Assembly (NCBI GenBank): GCA_019694805.1
Contig: JAIBBG010000001.1
Span: 124,001 to 188,000 of the forward strand
Reading direction: 5' to 3'
Source of the DNA: Flavobacteriales bacterium
GTDB lineage: Bacteria; Bacteroidota; Bacteroidia; Flavobacteriales_D; Sanyastnellaceae
DNA length: 64,000 nucleotides
The position numbers and the translations under genes are program-made. The notes beneath the pieces were generated by a model. The model was not told the DNA's origin. It did no database searches and saw nothing but the letters and a program-made list of their open reading frames with translations. Numbering within the stretch: position 1 is the stretch's first letter; each line of letters begins with the position of its first letter. This document shows, one piece after another, positions 9,293 to 18,311 of this stretch.

Positions 9293-10330
9293 TTACAACT
9301 CCGAGCGGTGGTATACCTGATTTTCCTCCTTTCTGTACGCTGGGATTCTTCCCGCCAAGTGCCTCAATCGGTTGTAGATGTTCTTTTTCCAAATGATTTT
9401 CCCGTTTTCATTTCTGCCAGGAATTCTTGTCTGAGAAACACCATTTGGATTGGAGATAGACGATTGCGAACTCACATGATCTCCAATGCTGAATAACTGT
9501 TTTGCATATGGAAGGTATAAATACCGCCTGGCATCTTCGCTGATCGAATAACCGGAACCTGTGAGTTCAACCATATCGCCGGAATAAAACTTCAATCCGT
9601 GGAAATGAAAGAACACCAATTCCTGTACCTTTCCTGATTTCTTATTCTTGACAAGATATCCTTCTTTATCCTGTAAGATATCATATTGTTGAACGTTCCA
9701 TGGTGCCACGCCTCCACCTTCATGCCGCATCACATGTACACCTTCAAATCTGGTTGTCCAATCATCGAGATATTTCTGATCGCCAAATTTGCCATCCTCA
9801 TGTCGATTGTAGCACCATTCGATGCAGGCGTCTCGCCACCATTTCAAAACCTTCATTCCGCGAGCATCATTCTTGAATGTGACAAACTGCACACAATAAA
9901 TACCGCTGGTGGCACTTTGATCATACAACGCAGTATACCGATGTTCGGTGATCATGACAGAATGATCACCCATCTCTTGCAGCAACACACCCGGGTTATG
10001 ATAAAAAATCATATCCGCATCGATATAGGTGCAATGGTCCAATTGAAAAGTCTGAATGCAATAAAGAATAGTCGAAGAAGTACTCGTCCAGCAATATTCA
10101 CCTGCAGTGCGATCCGGTTTGACCCGAAGCAATTCAGGATTTTCAAATTCCTGAAGTGAAATAACAGTAAGATCTGCCAACTTTTCTTTCTGAAAATAGG
10201 CATGCGTTGCATCATCAAACGCGAAAACATAGAGATGAAAATCGGGACACACTTCTTTTAATGACCGATACATTGCTAACCCTCTGGCGAGATACGCTGA
10301 ATTGAACAAAGTGCAGAAGTGCAGTTTCAT
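9293..10330 (-). CDS. Glycosyltransferase, GT8-like GT-A fold
   Basis: A 345-residue protein starting LHFCTLFNSAYLARGLAMYRSL, the family-8-like opening in which the enzyme reads a nucleotide sugar. A clear DxD (YIDADMIF, Asp104 and Asp106) binds the metal and nucleotide. GDQKYLDDW and VAPWNVQQYD resemble the late acceptor-site motifs of galactosyl/glucosyltransferase-like enzymes. The C-terminal ~70 residues are basic and may be a membrane-binding tail. It lies three bases after the methyltransferase gene, in the operon. The donor is not predictable. Confidence 0.75.
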   Translation of the reverse strand: MKLHFCTLFNSAYLARGLAMYRSLKEVCPDFHLYVFAFDDATHAYFQKEKLADLTVISLQEFENPELLRVKPDRTAGEYCWTSTSSTILYCIQTFQLDHCTYIDADMIFYHNPGVLLQEMGDHSVMITEHRYTALYDQSATSGIYCVQFVTFKNDARGMKVLKWWRDACIEWCYNRHEDGKFGDQKYLDDWTTRFEGVHVMRHEGGGVAPWNVQQYDILQDKEGYLVKNKKSGKVQELVFFHFHGLKFYSGDMVELTGSGYSISEDARRYLYLPYAKQLFSIGDHVSSQSSISNPNGVSQTRIPGRNENGKIIWKKNIYNRLRHLAGRIPAYRKEENQVYHRSEL

Positions 10331-10333
10331 AGC

Positions 10334-11197
10334 TTATTTCCTTGTTGCTTCCATGAAAAGAGAATCTGGTTTTCTCACTTGTGTGCCATCTCCATCGAGC
10401 CCGTATTTCTTCCAATCAGGAACTGCACTCTCAAATGCAGTGCGAACGACAGGATTTTCAAAACCACAAGAAGATAACAGTTCAGCTAGCGAAAAACGAT
10501 CATACATCCATTGATGAATTTCGCCTTGCGAACGGAACTTGGCAGTTGTGTAAAGCTGGTAATCTTCACCCATCAACAAACGCAATAGACGATGTTTAAT
10601 GGATGAAGGAAGGGATTGAAGACGTTGACCTAATGTGTAGGTAGTGCCTGTTGAATGCGCAGGTGCGTTCTTCATTTCATCTAAAATATCCTGAATTTCT
10701 TTACCATTTCTTTCAATCAGAAACGCTGCTTCTTCCGGACGAAGGTTGCGAAGCCATGCTGACATCTCACCTCCGCTTTTGGTTCGAACTACTTGGTCGT
10801 ACATTTCCATCACAGACCAATGGTAACGAAATACAGATTGCTGATCTCCCTGTGCTGCTGCGTTGAGGTATTTCAAATAGTTGATGGCTATTTGTTCCAG
10901 ATCCGGAATAGCAATTCGAATGGTGCCACCAGATTTCAATACGCGCGCACATTCACGTAAGAAAATGGGAGCTTTGTCTTTGGGAAAATGTTCCAATACG
11001 TGCGAATGATAAACCACCTCAAAAGTGGCGTCATCGCAAGGAATACCATTTAATAAGTTGTGGGCAACGACAAATGGTGAGTTGGAGACAAAATCAAGAT
11101 TGGTCCAATCTTCATGAAATGTATATCCACAACCGAGATTGAGATAGGGTATTTTTCCTGTTGGCTTCACATGGCAATAATACAATGCCGAATGCAA
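10334..11197 (-). CDS. SAM-dependent methyltransferase in the polysaccharide operon
   Basis: A 287-residue class I methyltransferase. Motif I is IPYLNLGCGYTFHEDW (about 16-31), followed by an acidic strand end (WTNLDF), VVYHSHVLEHF as the post-I/II region, and GGTIRIAIPDLEQIA as motif III. This set is typical of methyltransferases encoded in glycan loci, which cap or modify sugars. The region after ~150 (long helical insert ending in a SLAELLSSCGFEN motif) is common in the same subgroup. The substrate is unknown; methylation of a terminal sugar that stops chain growth before ABC export is a plausible role. Confidence 0.75.
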   Translation of the reverse strand: MHSALYYCHVKPTGKIPYLNLGCGYTFHEDWTNLDFVSNSPFVVAHNLLNGIPCDDATFEVVYHSHVLEHFPKDKAPIFLRECARVLKSGGTIRIAIPDLEQIAINYLKYLNAAAQGDQQSVFRYHWSVMEMYDQVVRTKSGGEMSAWLRNLRPEEAAFLIERNGKEIQDILDEMKNAPAHSTGTTYTLGQRLQSLPSSIKHRLLRLLMGEDYQLYTTAKFRSQGEIHQWMYDRFSLAELLSSCGFENPVVRTAFESAVPDWKKYGLDGDGTQVRKPDSLFMEATRK

Positions 11198-11203
11198 AGG
11201 CCA

Positions 11204-12223
11204 CTATACCTTCCCTGGCAGAAATGCCGCCAGCCTGGTGTAGAAGCCTACAGGAGAAAGATAATTCTCATAGGTTGACCGGATTCGTTTTTGCCATTCA
11301 GAAAAATCCTGCTCATGACCCATGTGAAATGCGAGGACCTTCTTTCCCAATTGAGCGATTTCATGGGATTCCACCCAGACCATCAATTCACGCCAATTTA
11401 TCTCATCCATCCAAGGAAGTACTGAATCTGTATTGATAAATACAGGTATTTTACCGAGACTCATCACCTCATAAAGTCTGTAAGAAAAATTACCTCCTCC
11501 TCTGCAACAAATGGCATAGTCGGAAGTCAACATATTTTCAGCATATTCTTGCCTTGCTCTTCTTTTATCCTGCATTCCTTCCGCCCAAAAACCATCACGA
11601 ATGATGATATTGGGTTTTACGCCTGATGTTTGTAAGACATTACGAACAGCTCTACCCCTCAGTTTCTCCCAAGGCCTTGGGTGCGTTTTACCCAAGAAAT
11701 TTTTTATCCATGACAACCAACCCGGCTTCATTGAATCCACATATCCACAATACCCTATCACGGGTTCTGCAGTGAATCTCGAAGGCTGCCATTGATTGTT
11801 GGCATAGGTTTTTAAAAAATCTGTGCTCCAACCTGGAAAAGCAAACTCGTATTCTTTTTTGGCCGATAAATAAAACGACGTCCGAAAAACGATCACATTT
11901 TCTAATTCAATAGGACGATCATCATCGGCATTATAAAACAACAAAACTTTTTTCCCATGTGATTGCGCATCATGAATAAAAGCTTGGATGATGTCCTGAT
12001 GTTTAGCCTCGAATGTAAAATCAAATGGTAAAACGAATATATCGCAACACTCTTTCGAAGTTAACTGAAACAGTTCTTTACCCTTTTCAAGATATTCATC
12101 GAAGCGACCTTTATCAGGATCATCTTCTGAAACCGTTGGTGCGCCGAAAAAAGGATAGAGCATGATCACCGGATTCATTCCTGGTGGAATGAGCTGTGGG
12201 TCGGTATAAATCCTGCAAGTCAT
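11204..12223 (-). CDS. Exostosin-like glycosyltransferase (GT47-type)
   Basis: A 339-residue protein with the exostosin signature in its C-terminal half: YAICCRGGGNFSYRLYEVMS followed by LGKIPVFIN (about 236-264), the region that binds the nucleotide sugar in GT47 enzymes. The N-terminal half has the expected family order (CDIFVLPFDF, then HGKKVLLFYNADDD). No signal peptide or membrane helix is present, so it acts in the cytoplasm. It overlaps the upstream group 1 transferase by four bases. Bacterial exostosin-like enzymes occur in O-antigen and capsule loci; the linkage is unknown. Confidence 0.8.
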   Translation of the reverse strand: MTCRIYTDPQLIPPGMNPVIMLYPFFGAPTVSEDDPDKGRFDEYLEKGKELFQLTSKECCDIFVLPFDFTFEAKHQDIIQAFIHDAQSHGKKVLLFYNADDDRPIELENVIVFRTSFYLSAKKEYEFAFPGWSTDFLKTYANNQWQPSRFTAEPVIGYCGYVDSMKPGWLSWIKNFLGKTHPRPWEKLRGRAVRNVLQTSGVKPNIIIRDGFWAEGMQDKRRARQEYAENMLTSDYAICCRGGGNFSYRLYEVMSLGKIPVFINTDSVLPWMDEINWRELMVWVESHEIAQLGKKVLAFHMGHEQDFSEWQKRIRSTYENYLSPVGFYTRLAAFLPGKV

Positions 12224-13335
12224 GATTTCAAAATACCAGAAAAGTGGTGTGCCAGTTTCGCCGCAAAATTGGTGTAATTGTAATCCTTCGATGCACGAAT
12301 GCGTGCATTGCTGCCAATCTCTTTGGCCTTTTCGGGATGATCAAGATAGTAATGCACCTTTTCAACGGCTTCGTCCAATGAACTGTATGTCTCAACTTCT
12401 TTACCTGGAACAAAAATATCTGCAAGATTCGGGGCATCTTCATTGAGCATCATGGTGCCCATGCCGGTAGCTTCAAACATCCTCATATTTCCAACAAGGC
12501 CTTGTAGAAGCGATTCATGGATATTGAATGTCATGAGAGATCGATTGAAAATTTCATACATATCCAAGCCCCACGCTTCTCCATGATAACGTTTGAGAAT
12601 ATCACGATTATCAGGCAATACCAGATTGCGATAATATCTCCATGATTTTCTACTATAACGCGGACCGTTGAGATAACCATAGCCCCAAATTTGTACTGGA
12701 GTTTGTTTTACCAATTGCTTAATGGCCTCTTTACGTCGGATGTGCACATGACTCCATCCGCCTACGAATGAAAATGGAATGTCCTTTTCGGCAGCAATGT
12801 CGAAATGTTGCCAAACACGCACATCAAAAGCTGGAAGTAAATACTCAGATGCAATTCCTGATTTTCTAAAACCATCCACGAAGGCCGGAGTGGAAGAAAG
12901 TATCAATGAAACTCCGGAAAGATCTAAATCTGGTGAAAATGGAGTGGACATCCACGCGGCAATTTTTTTGCAGTGAGGCGCAATCCTTTTGGTGAAGTCA
13001 CCGAAATATTCAAATACACCTTCATTATAGAAAATATCAGGTGATTGTTTTCTGACCTGTGCGTATGCAATCTCCATTTCCCATTTTTCTTCAGAAAATG
13101 GAATATTGTTCTCGCGCGCCCATTGTTCTTGCAGTGGTCTATTGTTAGCAATGATCATGAAACAATCATGTCCCGCCTCTTTCAAATGGTAGTAAGTCGA
13201 GCCACTATCACCGAAAAATTTGGAAAGCAGCATGTTCAGGTGTTCATCATAACTTTCGAATGCATCCTGATTGTATTCCGAATAAAATCGACGTAGAAAA
13301 GGGCCATAATATGTGGTGAGTAATACGATCTTCAT
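12220..13335 (-). CDS. Glycosyltransferase group 1, CgeB/Glyco_trans_1_2-like (GT-B)
   Basis: A 371-residue GT-B enzyme. The C-terminal part has the CgeB-like pattern: MYEIFNRSLMTFNIHE, then NMRMFEATGMGTMMLNE (about 284-300) and a late GKEVETYSSLDEAVEKV, matching the nucleotide-sugar binding region of the group. The N-terminal domain is a Rossmann-type half with FGDSGSTYYHLKEAGHDCFM. No membrane segment is visible. It follows the GT56-like gene by two bases and overlaps the exostosin gene by four. Confidence 0.8.
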   Translation of the reverse strand: MKIVLLTTYYGPFLRRFYSEYNQDAFESYDEHLNMLLSKFFGDSGSTYYHLKEAGHDCFMIIANNRPLQEQWARENNIPFSEEKWEMEIAYAQVRKQSPDIFYNEGVFEYFGDFTKRIAPHCKKIAAWMSTPFSPDLDLSGVSLILSSTPAFVDGFRKSGIASEYLLPAFDVRVWQHFDIAAEKDIPFSFVGGWSHVHIRRKEAIKQLVKQTPVQIWGYGYLNGPRYSRKSWRYYRNLVLPDNRDILKRYHGEAWGLDMYEIFNRSLMTFNIHESLLQGLVGNMRMFEATGMGTMMLNEDAPNLADIFVPGKEVETYSSLDEAVEKVHYYLDHPEKAKEIGSNARIRASKDYNYTNFAAKLAHHFSGILKS

Positions 13336-13337
13336 CT

Positions 13338-14462
13338 TTACAATTCCAACATATTTTTAATTTTTTGCAATTGTGCCTCATGACCGAAACATTGAATGAG
13401 CACTTTTCTGTTGGTCAGAATTTCCATTTCACTCAGTGAAGTAAAGACTTCCGGATTCAACATATCGCCTTGAATGGTGAATATCAGCATGCCTTCAGAT
13501 TTCAAATAAGCATAAAGGGTGCTGTCTTGACTCATGAATATTTTGGTGCCGTTCCACAACAAAGAAACAATATTGCCCAACGCTTGTGATCGGTTGTGAT
13601 TCATGATTGCCATGGAAATTCCTGAAAGCACCTTGTTGTATTCTTCTCGCGGCATGAAGTCAAGCATGGGCACGAAACAATCACCAAGTATTTTTTTTCC
13701 ATATGCAGCAACCGTGGCAGCATATCTACCTCGTTCGTATGAAAGAGGACAATAGACCTTTCGGTTTTTTAAATCCAATCTGGATAATTGATCGATGGCT
13801 TCGAAATGATTGTTGGTCAAAGTATCTGAATTTCCCAACAAAATGTTTTCGCCAGTCTGCACTTTTACCGGTGATGTTGTATCCACCAAATTTTCGAGAG
13901 CTGCATAATGAAATGGAAGAAATTTCGCTGTCATGCCCGTCACCTTTGATATCTTATGAAAATCTTCAGGTAGATAATGTGCGAACCAATTCACACGACG
14001 AATAGCCCGAATGTGCTGTTCCGTCTTGCGCTTTTTCATACGCTTACGATACATCCAAGTCCGCAGATTTCGCCACTCAGAAATTTTAAATTTTTCTTCC
14101 TTTTTGAAATATGCAAAAGACTTAGGTTGATAGACCCAATGAAGAAGTGAGTCAAACTCCAATCCATCTCCTCCCCAAAAACACCAAATCACGTTCACTT
14201 CTTCAGGTAGTTGATTGACAAACTCAACGACTCGTCCTTCTAACCAATGGATGTAAATGTTTTTGTATTGACGCACATCTCCTACAAGAATTTTGAATTC
14301 TTCTGAATCGAATTGTGCAAAAGGCACATCATGCTTAACGCTCGTAAGCGCTGGTTTAAATTCATTGGTATAAACGACGAATCGATCATGACGACCAAGT
14401 TCACGACTTGCCTGAATGATGAAGTCAATGAATTGATTGTCGTATGTAAGATGCAGATTCAA
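13338..14462 (-). CDS. Fuc4NAc transferase-like glycosyltransferase (GT56, WecF/RffT-like)
   Basis: A 374-residue GT-B protein resembling WecF, which transfers N-acetyl-4-amino-fucose from dTDP to an undecaprenyl-linked acceptor. Matching segments are IYIHWLEG near 70, LLGNSDTLTNNH at 208-219, CPLSYERGRYA and LDFMPREEYNKVLS at 267-280, in family order. The two genes just upstream encode an aminotransferase and an acetyltransferase suited to making a 4-acetamido-4,6-dideoxyhexose, which fits the donor. Enterobacterial WecF is ~360 residues, so the length agrees. The exact sugar is inference. Confidence 0.8.
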   Translation of the reverse strand: MNLHLTYDNQFIDFIIQASRELGRHDRFVVYTNEFKPALTSVKHDVPFAQFDSEEFKILVGDVRQYKNIYIHWLEGRVVEFVNQLPEEVNVIWCFWGGDGLEFDSLLHWVYQPKSFAYFKKEEKFKISEWRNLRTWMYRKRMKKRKTEQHIRAIRRVNWFAHYLPEDFHKISKVTGMTAKFLPFHYAALENLVDTTSPVKVQTGENILLGNSDTLTNNHFEAIDQLSRLDLKNRKVYCPLSYERGRYAATVAAYGKKILGDCFVPMLDFMPREEYNKVLSGISMAIMNHNRSQALGNIVSLLWNGTKIFMSQDSTLYAYLKSEGMLIFTIQGDMLNPEVFTSLSEMEILTNRKVLIQCFGHEAQLQKIKNMLEL

Positions 14463-14466
14463 ACTT

Positions 14467-15096
14467 CTATTTGCTTACCTGTGTTGCTGGTACGCCCACT
14501 ACAGTCGCGTGGTCAGGAACGTCTTTGGTGACAACCGCTCCCGCACCTACCTTGACATGACTTCCGATTCGAATACCAGGCAGAACAATGGCACCCGTAC
14601 CTACTGATGTATGATCACCAACAGAAGTATTACCCAGTAATTTCACATAAGGTGAAATTTCACAATACTCACCAATGGTAACATCATGGCTGATGAAAGT
14701 ACCTACGTGAATCAAAGATGCTTTTCCAATCACATTGTTCGATTCGATTTCTACCAATGGCATGATACACACACCATCGTGAATCACATTCCAATGCGCA
14801 CCGACATGCGCTCTGATCGAAACCAATGATGTGAGAACACCACCAAGTTCCTGCAACAACTCACAAAGTGCTGCACGACTGCGTGGAGTTCCTGTTCCCA
14901 GTACAAATCTTCGATCCGATTCAGCAAAATGCTTTCGTGCTTCATCTAAAGAACGAATGATGCGATAGCGGTCAAATTTGAAATCTGGAATATCTGTGGA
15001 AAGGTTATCGAAAAAAAAGAGATCATCGTGACGCACATGTTCAAGTACCACATCTGTGATCTCACTTGCAAATCCCTTAGATCCGGCAACGATCAT
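14467..15096 (-). CDS. NeuD/PglD-family sugar O/N-acyltransferase
   Basis: A 209-residue acyltransferase. The first ~75 residues form the small nucleotide-sugar-binding domain (MIVAGSKGFASEITDVV); residues ~85-205 are a left-handed beta-helix built from hexapeptide repeats (GKASLIHVGTFISHDVTIGE and later GDHTSVGTGAIVLPG), the acetyl-CoA site. The family acetylates amino groups of dideoxy-amino sugars (PglD) or sialic acids (NeuD). Sitting between a DegT aminotransferase (4-base overlap) and a Fuc4NAc transferase-like gene, it most likely N-acetylates the 4-amino sugar. It could also serve the 3-amino sugar, for which no other acetyltransferase is present. Confidence 0.85.
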   Translation of the reverse strand: MIVAGSKGFASEITDVVLEHVRHDDLFFFDNLSTDIPDFKFDRYRIIRSLDEARKHFAESDRRFVLGTGTPRSRAALCELLQELGGVLTSLVSIRAHVGAHWNVIHDGVCIMPLVEIESNNVIGKASLIHVGTFISHDVTIGEYCEISPYVKLLGNTSVGDHTSVGTGAIVLPGIRIGSHVKVGAGAVVTKDVPDHATVVGVPATQVSK

Positions 15097-16175
15097 GATT
15101 TATTGTGTGTTTCGTGAATGGTCGTGCAAATTACATCGATCGCTGCTGATTCAAGTCCCGGAAAAAGCGGTAAGCAGAATACCCTTCTGCTGATATCTTC
15201 AGAAACAGGGCACTTGTATTTTTCCTTGAGGAAAGGAAGTTCATTCAACGATGGATAAAAATACCGGCGCCCAGAAATTTGTTTCGACCGAAGAGCTTCA
15301 GCAGTTTTGAGCAATATCTCTTCGCTTTCAAACAACACTGGATAATAGCTGTAATTCGGTTCGGTGCCAGCACGCGGAATAGGTCTTGAGATGCTAAGTC
15401 CACTCAGACCTCTGTCATATCTTTCCGAAATCTCTCTTCTTGCTGAAATGATTTCTTGCATATGTGGAAGTATGGCCAGACCCATTGCGGCGTGAAATTC
15501 AGAATTTTTCCCATTGATCCCTTCAGAGAAATAATCATCGTAGATATGACCAAACTGTCGGAAGAGATATATTTTTTCTTGCAATGAAGCCTTATTGACT
15601 GTGATGGAACCTCCTTCAACTGTGTGAAACAATTTCGTAGCATGGAAGCTACAAGTGGCCATGTCGCCATATGATAATAGCCCCTTTCCATGATATTTCA
15701 CACCGAAACCATGAGCTCCATCGTAAATGATCACGAGGTCATGGCGTTTTGCAATTTCTTCTATCCTTTCTATGTCGCAAGGATTCCCATAAACATGTGT
15801 GACCAAAATGGCGACCGTATCTTTGGTTATGGCGTTTTCAATCTTTGAAGCATCTATGTTATAATCGTCAGGATGAATATCCACGAACACCGGTCGAAAT
15901 TGCTCCCATACAATGGCATTGGTAGTTGCCACATAAGAAAAAGGAGTCGTGATCACATCACCTGTTTTCCCCAACGCTTTCAGGGCCATTTGCAAAACTA
16001 TGGTTCCATTACCGCAAAACAAAAGATGTTGTAATCCGAGATAAGCCTTTAGTTTTTCTTCCAACTCCTGAAGCAATTCTCCGTTGTTGGTAATCCACCT
16101 TTTATCCCATGCGCGTTTGAGAATACGCATGTATTCATCGGTATCCGGAAGATATGTTCTGGTGACGTTGATCAT
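15093..16175 (-). CDS. DegT/DnrJ/EryC1 aminotransferase (4-amino-dideoxyhexose type)
   Basis: A 360-residue PLP enzyme. K181 in CSFHATKLFHTVEGG is the PLP lysine. LLFCGNGTIVLQMAL (51-65) and YDGAHGFGVKYHG (151-163) are the other pocket segments. The SFHATKLFHTVEGG form differs from the YPTKNLG form of the second aminotransferase in this locus and is typical of enzymes that aminate C4 of dTDP- or UDP-4-keto-6-deoxyhexoses (WecE/VioA/PglE-like). It overlaps both the Wzt gene and the acyltransferase gene by four bases, so the product is probably acetylated at once by the next enzyme. Confidence 0.85.
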   Translation of the reverse strand: MINVTRTYLPDTDEYMRILKRAWDKRWITNNGELLQELEEKLKAYLGLQHLLFCGNGTIVLQMALKALGKTGDVITTPFSYVATTNAIVWEQFRPVFVDIHPDDYNIDASKIENAITKDTVAILVTHVYGNPCDIERIEEIAKRHDLVIIYDGAHGFGVKYHGKGLLSYGDMATCSFHATKLFHTVEGGSITVNKASLQEKIYLFRQFGHIYDDYFSEGINGKNSEFHAAMGLAILPHMQEIISARREISERYDRGLSGLSISRPIPRAGTEPNYSYYPVLFESEEILLKTAEALRSKQISGRRYFYPSLNELPFLKEKYKCPVSEDISRRVFCLPLFPGLESAAIDVICTTIHETHNKS

Positions 16176-17416
16176 GCGCTGTATGTTGCTTTGGAAATGC
16201 CATAGTAACCTGTTCTGGTTGTTTTACCACTGAGGTAAAAATCGGATGGCAAAACATTTACGGATGAAGCGTTGCTTATACTATCACAAACCGCATCGGC
16301 TGAAGTATCCGCATAAGACGCAAACAAGGACAAAGAGTAATTGTTACCACGCAAAAGGAGTTCGGGAATTTCAAGAACCAATGTTCCGCCTCTTTTCAAT
16401 GCAGAAAAGTCACTGTTCATTTCATCGGAGACAAAAGCCATGGCCGGATTTTGGAAATCATCATTGAACACGACAGAAAATATCATTTTTGACAAATCGA
16501 GATCTTCTACTGCTTCAAATCCAAACTCTAATTTGAGATATCCTCCGGAAAAAACTTCTTCCAAATGTTTGTTTTGCTGATCTTTCATCGATACAGAAGT
16601 AAATCTGAATCGACCATTTCCTGTTCGGTCCGTGCGCATAGCGAGTTCATCGCTGCCTTCCTGTTGATTCATTCTGATCAAATATCGCTCTACAGCGCCT
16701 TGTGCAGTGCCGTCGAAGTCTACACTTCCACGATTGAGCAATATTCCGCGATCACATAAACTGTTGATGGCCCCCATATTGTGACTGACAAAAAGCACAG
16801 TGCGACCTGAGCCAGACACATCTTTCATTTTTCCAATGCATTTCTTTTGAAATTGTGCATCACCCACCGCAAGTACTTCATCAACGATTAGGATTTCCGG
16901 TTCAAGATGTGCAGCCACTGCAAATGCAAGTCTCACATACATTCCCGATGAATATCTCTTGACAGGTGTATCCAGAAACTTTTCCACTTCTGAAAATTCG
17001 ACGATTTCATCGAAGCGGTTTTTAATTTCATGTTTACTCATTCCGAGAATTGCACCATTGAGAAAGATGTTCTCTCTTCCGCTGAGTTCGGGGTGAAATC
17101 CGGTTCCAACTTCCAAAAGACTGGATACACGTCCATCGAGTGTAATGCGCCCTTGTGTTGGTGAAACAATCCGAGATAAAACTTTAAGCAAGGTTGACTT
17201 ACCCGCACCATTGCGACCAATGATGCCTACGCGTTCACCTTGTTTGATTTCAAAATTGACATCTGAGAGCGCTTTGAATGTCTCTGTGTTTTTTGGCTTG
17301 TTGCCAAAAATTCCTTTTGCCTTTTCTGTGATCACATCACGCAAAGCCGTATAGCCTTGCGCCTGATGACGCAACACGTATTCTTTGGTGAGATGTTCAA
17401 CTTTGATCATGATCAA
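16172..17416 (-). CDS. wzt: Polysaccharide ABC exporter ATP-binding subunit, Wzt-like with C-terminal domain
   Basis: A 414-residue ATPase of the O-antigen/teichoic-acid exporter group. Walker A is GRNGAGKST (67-75), the signature YSSGM (155-159), Walker B ILIVDE (175-180) and the switch His H212. After ~250 residues comes a beta-rich extension of ~165 residues, in the place of the Wzt carbohydrate-binding domain that recognises the modified end of the finished chain. This fits a system where terminal modification (the methyltransferase here is a candidate) gates export. It overlaps the permease gene by four bases; the ATG at 17416 gives that overlap, and another ATG lies two codons in. Confidence 0.9.
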   Translation of the reverse strand: MIMIKVEHLTKEYVLRHQAQGYTALRDVITEKAKGIFGNKPKNTETFKALSDVNFEIKQGERVGIIGRNGAGKSTLLKVLSRIVSPTQGRITLDGRVSSLLEVGTGFHPELSGRENIFLNGAILGMSKHEIKNRFDEIVEFSEVEKFLDTPVKRYSSGMYVRLAFAVAAHLEPEILIVDEVLAVGDAQFQKKCIGKMKDVSGSGRTVLFVSHNMGAINSLCDRGILLNRGSVDFDGTAQGAVERYLIRMNQQEGSDELAMRTDRTGNGRFRFTSVSMKDQQNKHLEEVFSGGYLKLEFGFEAVEDLDLSKMIFSVVFNDDFQNPAMAFVSDEMNSDFSALKRGGTLVLEIPELLLRGNNYSLSLFASYADTSADAVCDSISNASSVNVLPSDFYLSGKTTRTGYYGISKATYSA

Positions 17417-18249
17417 ATAATATCCGCAAAAGTTTTTTCTGTATTTCTGAATACCTTGATTCCAGTGATGAGCAAGAGAATTGATATGACCACTGAAATG
17501 AAGAAGGCTCTTTCATTTAAAACAATTTGACCACCAGTAATGCACCAGCGAAAACCATCTATCACACCCACCATTGGGTTCAACGAATACACAAACTTGA
17601 TCCACTCTGGTAGTTTTTCACTGTTGTAAATGGAATTACTGCTGAAAGCGACCGGAGAAATGTATAAGCCAAACTGAACGATGAATGGTATGAGGTATCG
17701 AAAATCACGGTATTTGACATTCAGGGCGGCAATCAACAATCCAGATCCCATGGCCGTGACTATGGCCAACAATAGAAACAAAGGCAACAATGCAATTTGC
17801 CATCCCGGTGAGAATTGTAATGCAATCATCACCAACACCAAGATTCCAAACGTGATGGCAAAATCGATCAGACAAACAATGATGGTGCTGGCCGGCACAA
17901 TCATCCTTGGGAAATAAACCTTGGTCAGAAGATTTGAATTGCTGATGAGTGAATTCGCTGATTCACTAAATGCTGCGGAAAAAAACTGCCATGGCAATGT
18001 GGCCGCGGTAACCAACAATATTCTAGGAACACCTTCATCGGGGATATTGAACATCCATCCTACAAACCAAAATACGGCAATGGTGAGTGCAGGTCTGAGT
18101 ACACTCCAGGCAACACCAATAAATGTTTGCTTATATCGCACCAGTATATCACGCCAAGCCAAAAAATAGAAAAGACCCCGATAATTCCAGAGATCTCGCC
18201 AATAATTGGCGTCATTATTTTCAGGTGTTATGATGGTGCGTTGCGCCAT
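17413..18249 (-). CDS. wzm: Polysaccharide ABC exporter permease, Wzm-like
   Basis: A 278-residue ABC-2 type inner-membrane permease. An amphipathic N-terminal segment (WRDLWNYRGLFYFLAWRDIL) carries the FLAWRDILVRYKQT motif of Wzm/TagG proteins, followed by about six membrane helices and a final SLNPMVGVIDGFRW loop that is strongly conserved in polysaccharide exporters. It heads the operon and pairs with the Wzt-like ATPase to move undecaprenyl-linked glycan across the inner membrane. The 62 bases upstream separate it from aroE; I see no clear promoter there. Confidence 0.9.
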   Translation of the reverse strand: MAQRTIITPENNDANYWRDLWNYRGLFYFLAWRDILVRYKQTFIGVAWSVLRPALTIAVFWFVGWMFNIPDEGVPRILLVTAATLPWQFFSAAFSESANSLISNSNLLTKVYFPRMIVPASTIIVCLIDFAITFGILVLVMIALQFSPGWQIALLPLFLLLAIVTAMGSGLLIAALNVKYRDFRYLIPFIVQFGLYISPVAFSSNSIYNSEKLPEWIKFVYSLNPMVGVIDGFRWCITGGQIVLNERAFFISVVISILLLITGIKVFRNTEKTFADII

Positions 18250-18311
18250 AGAATATTCGCGAAAGTAAGTCCTGACAGCCCTTTAGCCTGAGTCAAATTA
18301 TGGAATCGCAC

